A stretch of 64,000 bases of DNA, taken from contig NZ_JAEUZA010000002.1 in NCBI RefSeq assembly GCF_016798245.1, positions 907,653 through 971,652 of the forward strand, read 5' to 3'. Origin of the DNA: Alkalicoccobacillus gibsonii. Lineage in GTDB: Bacteria > Bacillota > Bacilli > Bacillales > Bacillaceae_D. Both the position numbers and the translations under genes were made by a program. Numbering within the stretch: position 1 is the first letter of the stretch; each line of letters begins with the position of its first letter. The notes under the pieces were generated by a model, which searched no databases, was not told where the DNA came from, and saw only the letters and a list, made by a program, of their open reading frames with translations. This document shows, piece by piece, positions 34,449 through 43,696 of this stretch.

Positions 34449-34604
34449 GTTATCAATAACGTCCTTTCCAACAAAACAAACTCACGTAACGAATACTGTC
34501 ATTATATCATAGTCACCCTATACATAAAAAAGATAGTCATCATTCAATTACGCTGTTTTTCGGCAAAACATGTTATACTAGTGTAACAATAAGGAGGGAT
34601 TTTT

Positions 34605-36092
34605 TTGTATACACAAGCTGGACAGTTTTCAAAAGAAACAACACATGACGTACTTGTTGTGGGTCTGTCAAAAAACGGTCATCTTGATTCAGGAGCGGCC
34701 ACAGTCAATACGATGATTAATGGACAATTAGATGAATTAAAGAAGCAAGGATTGCTTTCTACAGATAAAGGTGAGTTACGCTCCTTCTTTACATTTGGGC
34801 AAGCGAATACACCGACCATTCTGACTCTTGGTCTAGGATCTAAAGACGAATTAACTGCAGAAGATATCCGTGAGCTTGCTGGTAAGATTGGTAAGAAAGC
34901 GAAGGCTGATCGTGTAACCAATCTGGCTATTAGCCTAGATGCGTTTACAAACGATTCTCTTTCATCACAAGAAATTGCTTTTCTTTTTGGTGAAGGCTTA
35001 GCATTAAGTACATATGAAGTCGTTGATTATAAAGAAAAGTCAAATAAGCCTGACAAACAGCTTGAATCGATTACGTTCTACTCAGAATCAGCAGATCAGC
35101 TTGTAGAAGCTGCTACTGAAGGTAGGGCTTATGCAACAGGAGCGAACTACACAAGAACGCTCGTAAATACGCCTGCCAACTTGTTAACACCGACTGATCT
35201 TGCAGGTGAAGCTGAGAAGCTTGCTGACAAATATGGCTTCAAGCTTGAAGTACTTGAAGAGGAAGATATGAAGCGACTTGGAATGGGAGCACTACTTGCG
35301 GTAACAGCAGGAAGTGATCAACCTGCCAAGCTTATCGTACTAACATATCAAGGTACTGACAAATGGGAAAACGCCATCGGTCTCGTTGGAAAAGGGATTA
35401 CATTTGATGCAGGTGGTATTTCGCTTAAGCCAGCAGCAGGTATGCATGAGATGAAGATGGATATGGGTGGCGCAGGTGCAGTACTTGGCGCAATGGAATC
35501 TATTGGACAGCTTAAACCAGATGTAAATGTAGTTGCGGTTATCCCTTCAGCTGAGAACATGATCAATGGATCAGCACTAAAACCAGGTGATGTTGTTCGA
35601 GCAATGACAGGAAAAACCATCGAAATTCGCAATACGGATGCGGAAGGTCGTTTAATCTTGGCTGATGCTGTAGCATATGCACGCCAGCTAGGTGTAGATT
35701 ACCTCGTTGATGTTGCTACGTTGACAGGGGCGGTTGTTGTGGCGCTTGGTGACTATACAACTGGTGCCATCACAAATAATGACGCCTGGATGAAAAAGGT
35801 CACAGAAGCTTCTGAGGTAGCAGGTGAGTGGATCTGGCAACTACCAAGCCATAAGCCATACAAGAAGATGCTTGCAACAAGTAACGTTGCTGACTTAAAC
35901 AACGCGCCAGGACGCGCAGGCGGTAGTATAACTGCAGGATTATTTATCGGTGAATTTGTTGAGGATACTCCTTGGGTTCATTTAGATATTGCAGGTACCG
36001 CATGGCAGGATAAGGCAACAGCAAACGGACCAGCTGGTGCAACGGGAGCAATGGCACGAACGTTAACACGACTTGTTGTCTCTCACACATAA
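34605..36092 (+). CDS. pepA: Leucyl (cytosol) aminopeptidase, M17 family
   Basis: A 495-residue zinc/manganese aminopeptidase (YuiE in B. subtilis). The signature NTDAEGRL lies in IEIRNTDAEGRLILADAV; other metal ligands are in GKGITFDAGGISLKP and KMDMGGAGAV. TTG start, preceded by AAGGAGGG. It removes N-terminal residues from peptides in the cytoplasm. Bidirectional terminator after it is shared with hup. Confidence 0.95.
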   Translation: MYTQAGQFSKETTHDVLVVGLSKNGHLDSGAATVNTMINGQLDELKKQGLLSTDKGELRSFFTFGQANTPTILTLGLGSKDELTAEDIRELAGKIGKKAKADRVTNLAISLDAFTNDSLSSQEIAFLFGEGLALSTYEVVDYKEKSNKPDKQLESITFYSESADQLVEAATEGRAYATGANYTRTLVNTPANLLTPTDLAGEAEKLADKYGFKLEVLEEEDMKRLGMGALLAVTAGSDQPAKLIVLTYQGTDKWENAIGLVGKGITFDAGGISLKPAAGMHEMKMDMGGAGAVLGAMESIGQLKPDVNVVAVIPSAENMINGSALKPGDVVRAMTGKTIEIRNTDAEGRLILADAVAYARQLGVDYLVDVATLTGAVVVALGDYTTGAITNNDAWMKKVTEASEVAGEWIWQLPSHKPYKKMLATSNVADLNNAPGRAGGSITAGLFIGEFVEDTPWVHLDIAGTAWQDKATANGPAGATGAMARTLTRLVVSHT

Positions 36093-36102
36093 TTTAACAG
36101 AC

Positions 36103-36138
36103 AAAAAGCCAACGGATATGCTATCCATTGGCTTTTTT
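36103..36138. terminator. Bidirectional terminator between pepA and hup
   Basis: AAAAAGCCAA-C-GGATA pairs with TATCC-A-TTGGCTTTTTT with one internal mismatch. Confidence 0.85.
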
Positions 36139-36151
36139 GTTTTTACATGAC

Positions 36152-36424
36152 TTACTTCACTGCATCTTTTAATTGTTTTCCTGCTTTAAACGCTGGAGTT
36201 TTTGTTGCGGCAATGCTAATTTCTTCACCCGTTTGTGGGTTACGCCCTTTACGAGCAGCGCGTTCTCTTACTTCAAAGTTTCCGAAACCAATCAATTGTA
36301 CGGTTTCTCCCTTTTCAAGGGTTTCAGAAATAATGTCAAAAGCCGCTTGTATAGCTGAGCCTGCATCCTTTTTAGTTAGTTCGGAACGTTCAGCTACAGC
36401 TTGAATAAGTTCTGATTTGTTCAT
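36152..36424 (-). CDS. hup: HU-type DNA-binding protein
   Basis: A 90-residue nucleoid protein of the HU family. The start ATG 36424 gives the classic [12 protein letters not shown]; upstream codons in the frame are not part of it. The DNA-arm region carries [10 protein letters not shown] with the conserved Arg-Asn-Pro, followed by [20 protein letters not shown] lies 10 nt upstream. It is an extra gene relative to B. subtilis at this place, and probably a second copy in the genome (inference). Confidence 0.94.
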   Translation of the reverse strand: MNKSELIQAVAERSELTKKDAGSAIQAAFDIISETLEKGETVQLIGFGNFEVRERAARKGRNPQTGEEISIAATKTPAFKAGKQLKDAVK

Positions 36425-36510
36425 GTATGGACAACTCCTTTTGTCTAGGTTAAGACCTGCTACCATCGTTACCCAATAAAGCGTGTCCTATACATGATCT
36501 TGAAAAAATC

Positions 36511-37335
36511 TTATACAAATCGTTTTCTTTGATAAATGACTGCGTTAATTTGGCCACCTAAAACGAGCATGATGCCTGTAATAAAGAACCAAAGCATCAG
36601 GATAATGACGCCACCAAGACTACCGTATGTAGCTGAGTAGTTGGCGAAGTTAGTAATATATAGTGAGAAGAAGAAAGAGACAAGTTGCCAACCAATCGTT
36701 GCAACAACAGCACCAATCAGAACTTCTTTAACTTTTAAGCGGACATTTGGAGCAATCCAATAGATTAACGTAACAAGTAAGATCATGAAGACGACCCCAA
36801 TAGGATAACGCAACAAATTTAATAAATTTGCTGTAGAATTCGGCATGGCCAAATACGTTTCTAAGAAATTAATAATGACATTACCAAATACAGGCATGAT
36901 CAGTGTAATCACAATCGTAACAATCATTCCGATCGTTAAAATAATGGATAAAAGACGCATCTTAACAAAATTCCGTGTTTCTTCAATATCATACGAGCGA
37001 TTGATCGCACGTATTAAAGCATTTAATCCGTTTGAAGCCGACCAAATCGTTGCTAGGATACCAAATGATAATAGACCACCAGATGGCTGATTTACCGTCT
37101 CAATAATCGTTTCAGAAAATAAAGATCCAATCTCCTCAGGCAAATAATCGCCGATAAATCCTTCAATTACGCTTGTGTCTAAATTAAAGAAAGGAATAAT
37201 AGCTAGCAGAAAAATGATCAATGGAAAAATAGATAGCATAAAATAATAGGCAAGCGTTGCTGACCAATCTGGAATCGGATCTGTCTTTAGCTTGGTTATA
37301 AGCTGCTTTGAAAATGAACTTTCTCTTTTGCGCAT
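36511..37335 (-). CDS. YihY/BrkB-family integral membrane protein
   Basis: About 274 residues with six membrane helices. The family motif near the N-terminus is DWSATLAYYFMLSIFPLIIFLL, and ATIWSASNGLNALIRAINRSYDI with FWSA-like core follows (these spans are longer than 20 residues, key parts AYYFMLSIFP and WSASNGLNALIRA). Members are sometimes annotated as ribonuclease BN, which is an error of history. Start ATG 37335 is 9 nt after AAGG; ATG 37344 is possible too. Function unknown. Confidence 0.88.
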   Translation of the reverse strand: MRKRESSFSKQLITKLKTDPIPDWSATLAYYFMLSIFPLIIFLLAIIPFFNLDTSVIEGFIGDYLPEEIGSLFSETIIETVNQPSGGLLSFGILATIWSASNGLNALIRAINRSYDIEETRNFVKMRLLSIILTIGMIVTIVITLIMPVFGNVIINFLETYLAMPNSTANLLNLLRYPIGVVFMILLVTLIYWIAPNVRLKVKEVLIGAVVATIGWQLVSFFFSLYITNFANYSATYGSLGGVIILMLWFFITGIMLVLGGQINAVIYQRKRFV

Positions 37336-37454
37336 ATACATCATCCTTATAGTTTAAATTGAGATGAATTCTCTGATTTAAATCCCCTTCTTTCTCTTAC
37401 TCTAAACTCCTGTATAATTAAAAGCGGAAAATCATACAGAAGGAGAGGGGTATT

Positions 37455-37871
37455 ATGCTTTATAAGGCAAAGGAACCAAAGTTTTTATGGATTGTCCTTT
37501 TACTCTTATCGTTACTATACGCAATGTATCAAGACGATAGGTTAAGAATACTATTTTTTATTTTAGCTGCGGTATTTGTATTGGCACTATTTATCTCTTA
37601 CACATTACAGATTGAAGAAGACTGGCTTGTTCTATCTTGTTATTTGTTTGGGGTAAAGCTATTCCAAAGAAAGGTACATGTTGAATCAATTAAACAAATC
37701 CTTCTTATTCAAAATGAACGACAAACCATTGTGTTAGTGCAAACATCAAATAGTATACGCTTAAAGTTGCAACGTTTTAAACCTGTTACCTACATAAATG
37801 AAATTCAACAATACGCAGAACGACATGCTCTCCCGCTAAAAGAACAAAGTTTCCTTAAACAGGGCAAGTGA
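37455..37871 (+). CDS. Small membrane protein with PH-like domain
   Basis: A 138-residue protein with two adjacent membrane helices (about 11-24 and 30-50, IVLLLLSLLYAMY and ILFFILAAVFVLALFISY) and a cytoplasmic C-terminal domain with the strand pattern of bacterial PH domains (VHVESIKQILLIQNE, SIRLKLQRFKPVTYINEIQQ). AAGGAGAGG precedes the ATG. I do not recognise a named Bacillus orthologue. Its end overlaps the luxS promoter. Confidence 0.75.
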   Translation: MLYKAKEPKFLWIVLLLLSLLYAMYQDDRLRILFFILAAVFVLALFISYTLQIEEDWLVLSCYLFGVKLFQRKVHVESIKQILLIQNERQTIVLVQTSNSIRLKLQRFKPVTYINEIQQYAERHALPLKEQSFLKQGK

Positions 37872-37896
37872 CATTTAAGAGGATTCTAGATATACT
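37868..37896 (+). promoter_or_regulatory. SigA promoter of luxS
   Basis: GTGACA (37868-37873), 17-nt spacer, TATACT (37891-37896). It starts within the end of the upstream gene. Confidence 0.62.
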
Positions 37897-37925
37897 GTTC
37901 AAATAATGCTAAAGGAGTGAGTAGC

Positions 37926-38396
37926 TTGCCAACAGTAGAAAGCTTTGAGTTAGATCATACCATCGTAAGCGCCCCTTTCGTTCGTCCATGTGGAACTATT
38001 AAGGTCGGGTCAGATGGAGAGGTACGGAAGTTCGATATCAGGTTCATCCAGCCAAACAAAGGAGCAATGAAGCCAGATGTCATCCATACAATGGAGCATT
38101 TGCTTGCTTTAAACATTCGTCGTTTTGCTGAACCACATGATCATTTTGATGTAGTCGATTTGTCGCCAATGGGTTGCCAAACAGGCTTTTACCTTATTAT
38201 GCACGGAACCCCGTCCGTAGATGATATTATTGATGTACTTGAGGAAACAATGAAGTATTCCATTGATATTGATGAAGTGCCAGCTGCAACAGAAAAACAA
38301 TGTGGGCAAGCAAAGCTGCATGATCTGAATGGTGCAAAAAAGTTAATGAAATATTGGTTGAGTCAAGATAAAGCTACGTTACGAGAGATTTATTAA
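37926..38396 (+). CDS. luxS: S-ribosylhomocysteine lyase (AI-2 synthase)
   Basis: Splits S-ribosylhomocysteine into homocysteine and the autoinducer-2 precursor as part of the activated methyl cycle. 156 residues from TTG 37926 (AAGGAG 8 nt upstream); the GTG at 37917 touches that site. Metal ligands HTMEH (HxxEH) and the Cys in CGQAKLHD are present, and the catalytic Cys is in [11 protein letters not shown] repeat copy follows its stop. Confidence 0.96.
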   Translation: MPTVESFELDHTIVSAPFVRPCGTIKVGSDGEVRKFDIRFIQPNKGAMKPDVIHTMEHLLALNIRRFAEPHDHFDVVDLSPMGCQTGFYLIMHGTPSVDDIIDVLEETMKYSIDIDEVPAATEKQCGQAKLHDLNGAKKLMKYWLSQDKATLREIY

Positions 38397-38433
38397 TAAG
38401 AGGGTAGGAAATAAAATTAATGCTGTTGGTAAA

Positions 38434-38632
38434 ACATGAACATAGCAATCTAGCCGCTGCAGGAGAATCCCTCGCTTTCCACGGGAACGGCCTCAGCCCC
38501 TTCCGCGGAAAAAGCGCCGCTACAGTGTCTTCACCACGTTCTGTTCCGTAGGAGTCTCGGGTTCTCCTTCCGCTCGTTTTACTAAAAACAAAAATGGCGC
38601 ATGATTCAATCGTTGAATCATGCGCCATTTTT
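38434..38632 (+). repeat. Dispersed ~200-bp intergenic repeat, copy C
   Basis: Same orientation as copy A: GC-rich body (GAGAATCCCTCGCTTTCCAC, TTCCGCGGAAAAAGCGCCGC, TTCTGTTCCGTAGGAGTCTC) and an end hairpin (38591-38609 with 38613-38631, 19 bp, loop TCG). The hairpin reads ATGGCGCATGATTC rather than ATGGCGAATGATTC, with the matching change in the other arm. Lies between convergent luxS and the hydrolase gene. Confidence 0.85.
38591..38632. terminator. Terminal hairpin of repeat copy C
   Basis: A 19-bp perfect stem with a 3-nt loop, A-run on the left and T-run on the right, so it can serve luxS and the convergent gene. Confidence 0.82.
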
Positions 38633-38664
38633 CTAATTGATTTTTAATTTTTGGATTAGGCCAT

Positions 38665-39285
38665 TTATGATTCATCCTCTTCAACAATGTCTCCCGTTGT
38701 ATCCCCTTTAAACGTTAGACGCGAGGACGGAGTAATGCTTCCTTTTAGCACATCTCGGATTAAATGCATGGCTTCTTCGTTTGCGGATGTTGTGTTTGAT
38801 GCTGTGCAGTCCTCTGGAACATAGATTTTATAGTCGCGCATATACGCATCGTTAGCTGTGAAATGCACACACATATTTCCGGCTACTCCAGTTAAAATTA
38901 CTGTCTCAACCATAAGGTGCTCAAGTAACAAATGAAGCGGCGTAGCAAAGAAGCCTGAGAATTTAGGTTTTAGCACGAAATAATCCTCATCGGCAGGTTT
39001 GAGTAGTTCTGTAATTGGTCTTCCTTTTTTGTCCTCATCTATAATAAATCCTACAATTTCTTTAAAGTCTGATTGCCATTTTCCATAATTATCATTTACA
39101 TAAATCGTGGGAATCCCAGCATCTTTTGTTCTTCTTTTTAAATCAGCGATTTGTTCTGCGCAAGGGAGCGCATGTTCATATAATTGATCCGAATCTTCGA
39201 AATCCATTGAGTTGATCATATCAATAATGATTAACGCAGTTTTATTTTTTGACTTCGATGTTTTTTCGATGGGTAACACCTCCAT
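38665..39285 (-). CDS. Isochorismatase-fold cysteine hydrolase
   Basis: About 206 residues of the isochorismatase-like fold. The catalytic triad residues are Asp in LIIIDMINSMDF, Lys in VLKPKFSGFF, and Cys in GVAGNMCVHFTANDAY. Such enzymes act on amides such as nicotinamide or on vinyl ethers; here the substrate is unknown. The start is unclear: ATG 39285 has no ribosome binding site before it, while GGAGGTG lies just inside the frame and is followed 8 nt later by ATC rather than a normal start codon. Divergent from alaR. Confidence 0.85.
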   Translation of the reverse strand: MEVLPIEKTSKSKNKTALIIIDMINSMDFEDSDQLYEHALPCAEQIADLKRRTKDAGIPTIYVNDNYGKWQSDFKEIVGFIIDEDKKGRPITELLKPADEDYFVLKPKFSGFFATPLHLLLEHLMVETVILTGVAGNMCVHFTANDAYMRDYKIYVPEDCTASNTTSANEEAMHLIRDVLKGSITPSSRLTFKGDTTGDIVEEDES

Positions 39286-39398
39286 TATGATAAAAGAACG
39301 AAAAGAATGGTAAAAAAGAATGTTCGGCAAATGTGTCCACTATGTTATGATAGACGAAATGTAGAGATCACATCCTTGGGTAGGAAGGGGACATCATT

Positions 39399-39893
39399 AT
39401 GGATCAAAAAGCAATTGAAATTCTTCAAATTATCGAGTCAAATGGCCGAGTAGAAATACCAATCTTAGCTAAGATGGTAGAGGCCACTGAAGAAGAAGTA
39501 AAGCAATATCTCCTTCAACTAGAAAAGGATCGAATTATCCTTAGTTATTCAGCTGTCATTGATTGGACAAAGGTCCGCAACCAAGAAGGTGTTACAGCTG
39601 TTATAGATGTAAAAGTCACTCCAAAACGTGGGGTTGGTTTTGATGAAGTGGCAGAACGGATTTACCGCTTTCCGGAAGTTCAAGCATTGTATCTAATGTC
39701 TGGTGCTTATGATTTGTCTGTTGTTATTGAAAGCAAAACGATGTCCGAAAGTGCTCGCTTTGTTTCAGAGAAACTTTCAACAATTGATTCAGTTATTTCC
39801 ACTACAACTCACTTCCAACTGAAAAAGTATAAGCATGATGGGGTTGTATTTGCTGAACCTGATCAAGATCGCCGTATGGTGGTGTCTCCATGA
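39399..39893 (+). CDS. alaR: Lrp/AsnC-family regulator AlaR (YugG)
   Basis: A 164-residue Lrp-type regulator. N-terminal helix-turn-helix (RVEIPILAKMVEATEEEVKQY), then the RAM domain (VTAVIDVKVTPKRG, LYLMSGAYDLSVVIESK). In B. subtilis YugG (AlaR) activates the alanine transaminase gene alaT next to it. The ATG of alaT overlaps its stop. GGAAGGGG lies upstream of the ATG. Confidence 0.9.
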   Translation: MDQKAIEILQIIESNGRVEIPILAKMVEATEEEVKQYLLQLEKDRIILSYSAVIDWTKVRNQEGVTAVIDVKVTPKRGVGFDEVAERIYRFPEVQALYLMSGAYDLSVVIESKTMSESARFVSEKLSTIDSVISTTTHFQLKKYKHDGVVFAEPDQDRRMVVSP

Positions 39894-41071
39894 GTTCAAT
39901 TAGCTTAAACCGAACATCTAGACTATCAGATCGAGTACAGGATATTCCACCTTCAGGCATTCGTCGATTCTTTGATTTAGCCTCAACAATGGAGAACGTT
40001 GTGTCTCTTGGTGTGGGTGAACCTGACTTTACCACACCTTGGAAAATACGAGAAGCAAGTATCTCATCACTTGAAAGAGGCTTTACCTCGTATTCTGCCA
40101 ATGCAGGTGTTCCTGAGCTACGCCGCGCCATATGTGATTATATGGAAACGCGCTTTTCCGTTTCCTATGACCCAGATACAGAAGTCTTGGTGACTGTAGG
40201 AGCTAGTGAAGCGATTGATATTGGCATGCGTGCCATTTTAAATCCAGGCGATGAAGTGATTATTGTTGAACCAACCTTTGTCTCCTATCGTTCACTTGTT
40301 TCAATGGCCGGTGGCGTACCTGTACCCATTAGAACGGGAATTGAAGACCAGTTTAAAGTGACATCTGAGCAGATTAAAGAGGCAATTACTCCTAGAACAA
40401 AGGCTTTAATGATCTGTTTTCCGAATAATCCAACCGGATCGACGATTGGTAGAGAAGACTTAATAAGTATAGCGAAGCTTTGTGAGGAACATAATCTACT
40501 TGTATTCTCCGATGAAATTTATGCTGAGCTTTCTTATGATGAACCACATGTAAGTATCGCAGAGCTTGATGGTATGAAGGATCGTACCATTCTGATCTCT
40601 GGATTTTCGAAATCGTTTGCGATGACTGGTTGGAGATTAGGATTTGTTATGGCGCCGCCTGATATACTAGGTGCGATGCTGAAGATCCATCAGTACACAT
40701 TAATGTGTGCACCAACGATGGCTCAATACGGAGCTATTGAAGCGTTAGAAAATGGCATGGAAGACGTAGAACAAATGCGTAATTCCTATCGTCAGAGACG
40801 GAACTATTTAGTGAAGACATTTGCTGAAATCGGTTTATCTTGTCATTCTCCAGGTGGTGCTTTTTATGCGTTTCCTTCTATCAAGAATACAGGGTTTACC
40901 TCAGAGGAATTTGCAGAGAAGCTTCTTCTTGAAGAACGTGTAGCCGTTGTACCTGGCCATGTATTTGGTGAAGGTGGAGAAGGGTATATTCGATGCTCTT
41001 ATGCAACGTCAATGGAACAATTACAGGAAGCAATGACTAGATTGGATCGTTTTTTAACAAAATATGCATAA
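39890..41071 (+). CDS. alaT: PLP-dependent aminotransferase, probable alanine transaminase AlaT (YugH)
   Basis: A 393-residue class I/II aminotransferase. PLP lysine in ISGFSKSFAMTGWRLGF, conserved NPTGS, SDEIYAELSY and the C-terminal Arg in YIRCSYATS. B. subtilis YugH (AlaT) makes alanine from pyruvate; by sequence alone aspartate or another aminotransferase is possible. It is translationally coupled to alaR (ATGA). Confidence 0.9.
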   Translation: MSSISLNRTSRLSDRVQDIPPSGIRRFFDLASTMENVVSLGVGEPDFTTPWKIREASISSLERGFTSYSANAGVPELRRAICDYMETRFSVSYDPDTEVLVTVGASEAIDIGMRAILNPGDEVIIVEPTFVSYRSLVSMAGGVPVPIRTGIEDQFKVTSEQIKEAITPRTKALMICFPNNPTGSTIGREDLISIAKLCEEHNLLVFSDEIYAELSYDEPHVSIAELDGMKDRTILISGFSKSFAMTGWRLGFVMAPPDILGAMLKIHQYTLMCAPTMAQYGAIEALENGMEDVEQMRNSYRQRRNYLVKTFAEIGLSCHSPGGAFYAFPSIKNTGFTSEEFAEKLLLEERVAVVPGHVFGEGGEGYIRCSYATSMEQLQEAMTRLDRFLTKYA

Positions 41072-41084
41072 GACGACTGAAGCT

Positions 41085-41107
41085 ACTTATTGGTTGAGCC
41101 AATAAGT
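41085..41107 (+). terminator. Hairpin after alaT
   Basis: ACTTATTGG pairs perfectly with CCAATAAGT around TTGAG. It is followed by GGTTTCTTC, not a pure T-run, so termination strength is doubtful. Confidence 0.5.
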
Positions 41108-41159
41108 GGTTTCTTCATGTGTAGAAACGGATACGATAGAAGTAGGGAGCTGATTAGAG

Positions 41160-41948
41160 ATGCTTAATCAATTGAAACAACAAAATCCACTCATTCATTG
41201 CATGACCAACATGGTTGTGACCACATATACAGCAAATGGACTTCTCGCTTTAGGTGCATCTCCTGTGATGGCTTATGCAAAAGAGGAAGTAGGAGACATG
41301 GCTCAAGCGGCAGGAGCTTTATTATTAAATATTGGTACACCTTCAAATGAACTAACAGAAGCCATGATCATCGCAGGTCAATCGGCAAATCAAGCTGGAA
41401 AGCCAGTTATACTTGACCCAGTGGGAGCAGGTGCAACACCGTTTCGCACAGAGGTCTGTCAGAAAATCTTATCAAAGGTTGATGTGACAATTGTTAGAGG
41501 AAATGCTGGGGAGCTCTCCGCTCTTGTTGGTGCCCAAGGTGTAGTGAAAGGCGTTGATGGGTCATCAGATGGTGACAAAGAAGCGATTGCTAAGCAAGTT
41601 GCAACATCTTTTTCATGTATAGCCGTTCTAACTGGAGAAGTGGACGTCATTACGGATGGCACAGAAACGTATACGGTCTCGAATGGTCACGAATGGTTAA
41701 CGAAAGTCGTGGGAACAGGATGCTTACTTGGTGGGGTAGTCGCAGCCTTTGCTGCAACGGCTGAAAAACCTGACTATGTAAAAGCATGTGCACAGGCTGT
41801 TTCGTATTACGGTGTGGCAGCTGAGAACGCGTACAATGTTTCACAAGAACAAGGCTATGGTACATTTGGACAAGCTTTCATTGATCATTTAGGTGTACTA
41901 TCAGAAGAACAGGCACTAAGACTACAAAGAATTGAAATGAAAAAATAG
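41160..41948 (+). CDS. thiM: Hydroxyethylthiazole kinase
   Basis: Phosphorylates 4-methyl-5-(2-hydroxyethyl)thiazole for thiamine salvage. 262 residues; visible are the start NPLIHCMTNMVVT, DPVGAGATPFR, and the catalytic GTGCLLGG loop. It stands alone: no thiE or thiD next to it, and I found no TPP riboswitch in the 88-bp gap upstream. AGGGAG precedes the ATG. Confidence 0.95.
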   Translation: MLNQLKQQNPLIHCMTNMVVTTYTANGLLALGASPVMAYAKEEVGDMAQAAGALLLNIGTPSNELTEAMIIAGQSANQAGKPVILDPVGAGATPFRTEVCQKILSKVDVTIVRGNAGELSALVGAQGVVKGVDGSSDGDKEAIAKQVATSFSCIAVLTGEVDVITDGTETYTVSNGHEWLTKVVGTGCLLGGVVAAFAATAEKPDYVKACAQAVSYYGVAAENAYNVSQEQGYGTFGQAFIDHLGVLSEEQALRLQRIEMKK

Positions 41949-41958
41949 ATACGAAAGT

Positions 41959-43119
41959 GTGGCAAATGAAATGAGTACACGATTTACCTTTCAGGCATTG
42001 CCTGATTTCTTGCAACAGGCATTAAAAGAGATGAACATTACTGAACCTACAGATATTCAGGAAAAGATGATTCCTGAGGCATTAGAAGGTCAAAGCTTAA
42101 TCGCTCGGTCTCAAACGGGTACAGGTAAAACAATGGCTTATCTACTACCTATTTTAAGTAAGCTTGATCCTTCAAAAAAAGCGATTCAAGGGATTGTTCT
42201 GGCACCAACTCAAGAACTTGCAATGCAAATTGTTGGTGTGGCAAAAGAGCTTATCGGGAATGAGCCGTTTGATATTGGAGCTTTTATTGGTGGAGCGAAT
42301 GTGAATCGTCAAATTGACAAGTTAAAAAAACAAAAGCCTCATTTAGTTGTCGGTACTCCTGGCCGCTTACTTGAGCTTATGCAAATGAAAAAGCTAAAAG
42401 TAAACGATGTAGCGACGGTGACCGTAGACGAAGCGGATCGAATGCTTGCTGAAAAATCTTCATGGGATGCTGTGTCGGAAATATCCAAACGAATTGGACG
42501 GGACAAGCAATTTCTATTTGTATCAGCAACGATTCCTGAGAATTTAACGGAGAAAACAGCTTTATTTGCTCCATTCACTGTTCAAATAGAAGCTTCTGGT
42601 GAACTTGTTAATAATGAGAATGTGGCTCATATGTATCTTGAATGTGAAGCACGAGACAAAATAGATACGGTTCGCAAGCTGATTCACGCAGAAAGCATTG
42701 AAAAAGGAATCGTGTTTGTTAATCAATTAGAGCGATTAGCAGAGACAACTGAGAAGTTAAAGTATCGAGGAATTAAAGCGGCAGCATTGTCTTCAGATCA
42801 TACGAAACAAGACCGCGAAAAGGTTTTGAAAGCATTTAGACAAGGGGATCTACACATTTTAGTTGCGACAGATATTGCTGCGCGTGGACTCGATGTTGAA
42901 AATGTGACACATATTATCCAATTGGATGCTCCGGCTGAGGCTGATTCTTATTTACACCGTGCAGGAAGAACAGGCCGAGTGGGGAAAGCAGGTCAAGTCA
43001 TTACGCTACTAGAAAAACACCAAGGCTATAAACGGGAGCAGCTAAAACGCGATCTGGACCTCAAACTAGAGAAAGTATCATTAAGAAAAGGTCGACTTGA
43101 AAAAGAGCGAAATGTTTAA
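41959..43119 (+). CDS. DEAD-box RNA helicase (YfmL/CshC-like)
   Basis: A compact two-domain helicase of 386 residues with almost no C-terminal extension. Motifs: Q motif (FTFQALPDFL), I (SQTGTGKT), Ia (APTQELAMQI), II (VDEADRML), III (SAT), V (ATDIAARGLD), VI (HRAGRTGRVG). The length fits the small B. subtilis helicase YfmL, which assists 50S assembly, better than CshA or CshB. The start is GTG 41959 or ATG 41971; the ribosome binding site is weak. Just downstream of thiM. Confidence 0.92.
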   Translation: MANEMSTRFTFQALPDFLQQALKEMNITEPTDIQEKMIPEALEGQSLIARSQTGTGKTMAYLLPILSKLDPSKKAIQGIVLAPTQELAMQIVGVAKELIGNEPFDIGAFIGGANVNRQIDKLKKQKPHLVVGTPGRLLELMQMKKLKVNDVATVTVDEADRMLAEKSSWDAVSEISKRIGRDKQFLFVSATIPENLTEKTALFAPFTVQIEASGELVNNENVAHMYLECEARDKIDTVRKLIHAESIEKGIVFVNQLERLAETTEKLKYRGIKAAALSSDHTKQDREKVLKAFRQGDLHILVATDIAARGLDVENVTHIIQLDAPAEADSYLHRAGRTGRVGKAGQVITLLEKHQGYKREQLKRDLDLKLEKVSLRKGRLEKERNV

Positions 43120-43250
43120 TTGAGAACCATTGCGTCTATAGGTTAAAAAAACGTGAATGTTTCATAGGTGCTTACACAATCGTTTTTTGCATAAATCCAA
43201 AACCTATGTTAAAATCAAAAGGTTAAAAAATAGTTGGGAGATGTATGTGC

Positions 43251-43679
43251 ATGGCTAATTATGAAGTAGGAAGTATCATCGAAGGAAAAATCACAGGTAT
43301 TAAACCTTTTGGTGCTTTCGTTGCAATTGACGAGCAAAAACAAGGATTAGTACACATTTCGGAGGTGGCTCACGGTTTTGTTAAGGACATCAATGATGTT
43401 CTTACAGTTGGAGATGAAGTGAAAGTTAAAGTTATCTCTGTTGATGAGAACTCTGGAAAAATTTCTTTATCAATCCGTGCGACTCAGGAAGCACCGGCTC
43501 GTCCAGCGAGCAAACCACGTCCAAGCGGCGGTGGCGGTAACTTTGGTGGCGGTTCTCGTAAGCCACAACAACAGCAACAAAAGCAACAAGGCTTTAACAC
43601 GCTTGAAGACAAGCTAAAAGAATGGTTAAAGCAATCTAATGAGATCCAAGCTGATCTTAACAAACGTGCAAAAAAATAA
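43251..43679 (+). CDS. yugI: S1-domain RNA-binding protein YugI (general stress protein 13)
   Basis: A 142-residue protein: S1 RNA-binding domain (about residues 4-76, VGSIIEGKITGIKPFGAFV, VHISEVAHGFV), then a Gly/Gln-rich linker and a basic helical tail (DKLKEWLKQSNEIQADLNKRAKK). YugI (GSP13) binds ribosomes and is under general stress control in B. subtilis. Start is ATG 43251 by homologue (MANYEVGS), with GGGAG about 10 nt upstream. Confidence 0.9.
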   Translation: MANYEVGSIIEGKITGIKPFGAFVAIDEQKQGLVHISEVAHGFVKDINDVLTVGDEVKVKVISVDENSGKISLSIRATQEAPARPASKPRPSGGGGNFGGGSRKPQQQQQKQQGFNTLEDKLKEWLKQSNEIQADLNKRAKK

Positions 43680-43696
43680 GCTTTAATCTGAAAAAG

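Noticed and set aside
36511..37335. Ribonuclease BN
   Set aside because: The YihY/BrkB membrane family was once mislabelled so; the sequence is a six-helix membrane protein with no nuclease motif.
38374..38628. 84-codon minus-strand ORF across repeat copy C
   Set aside because: It lies in the dispersed repeat, and the other copies do not keep the frame. Such ORFs are frequent false annotations.
41072..41160. TPP riboswitch upstream of thiM
   Set aside because: The CTGAGA-type core and other THI-box blocks are missing; only a simple hairpin is there.
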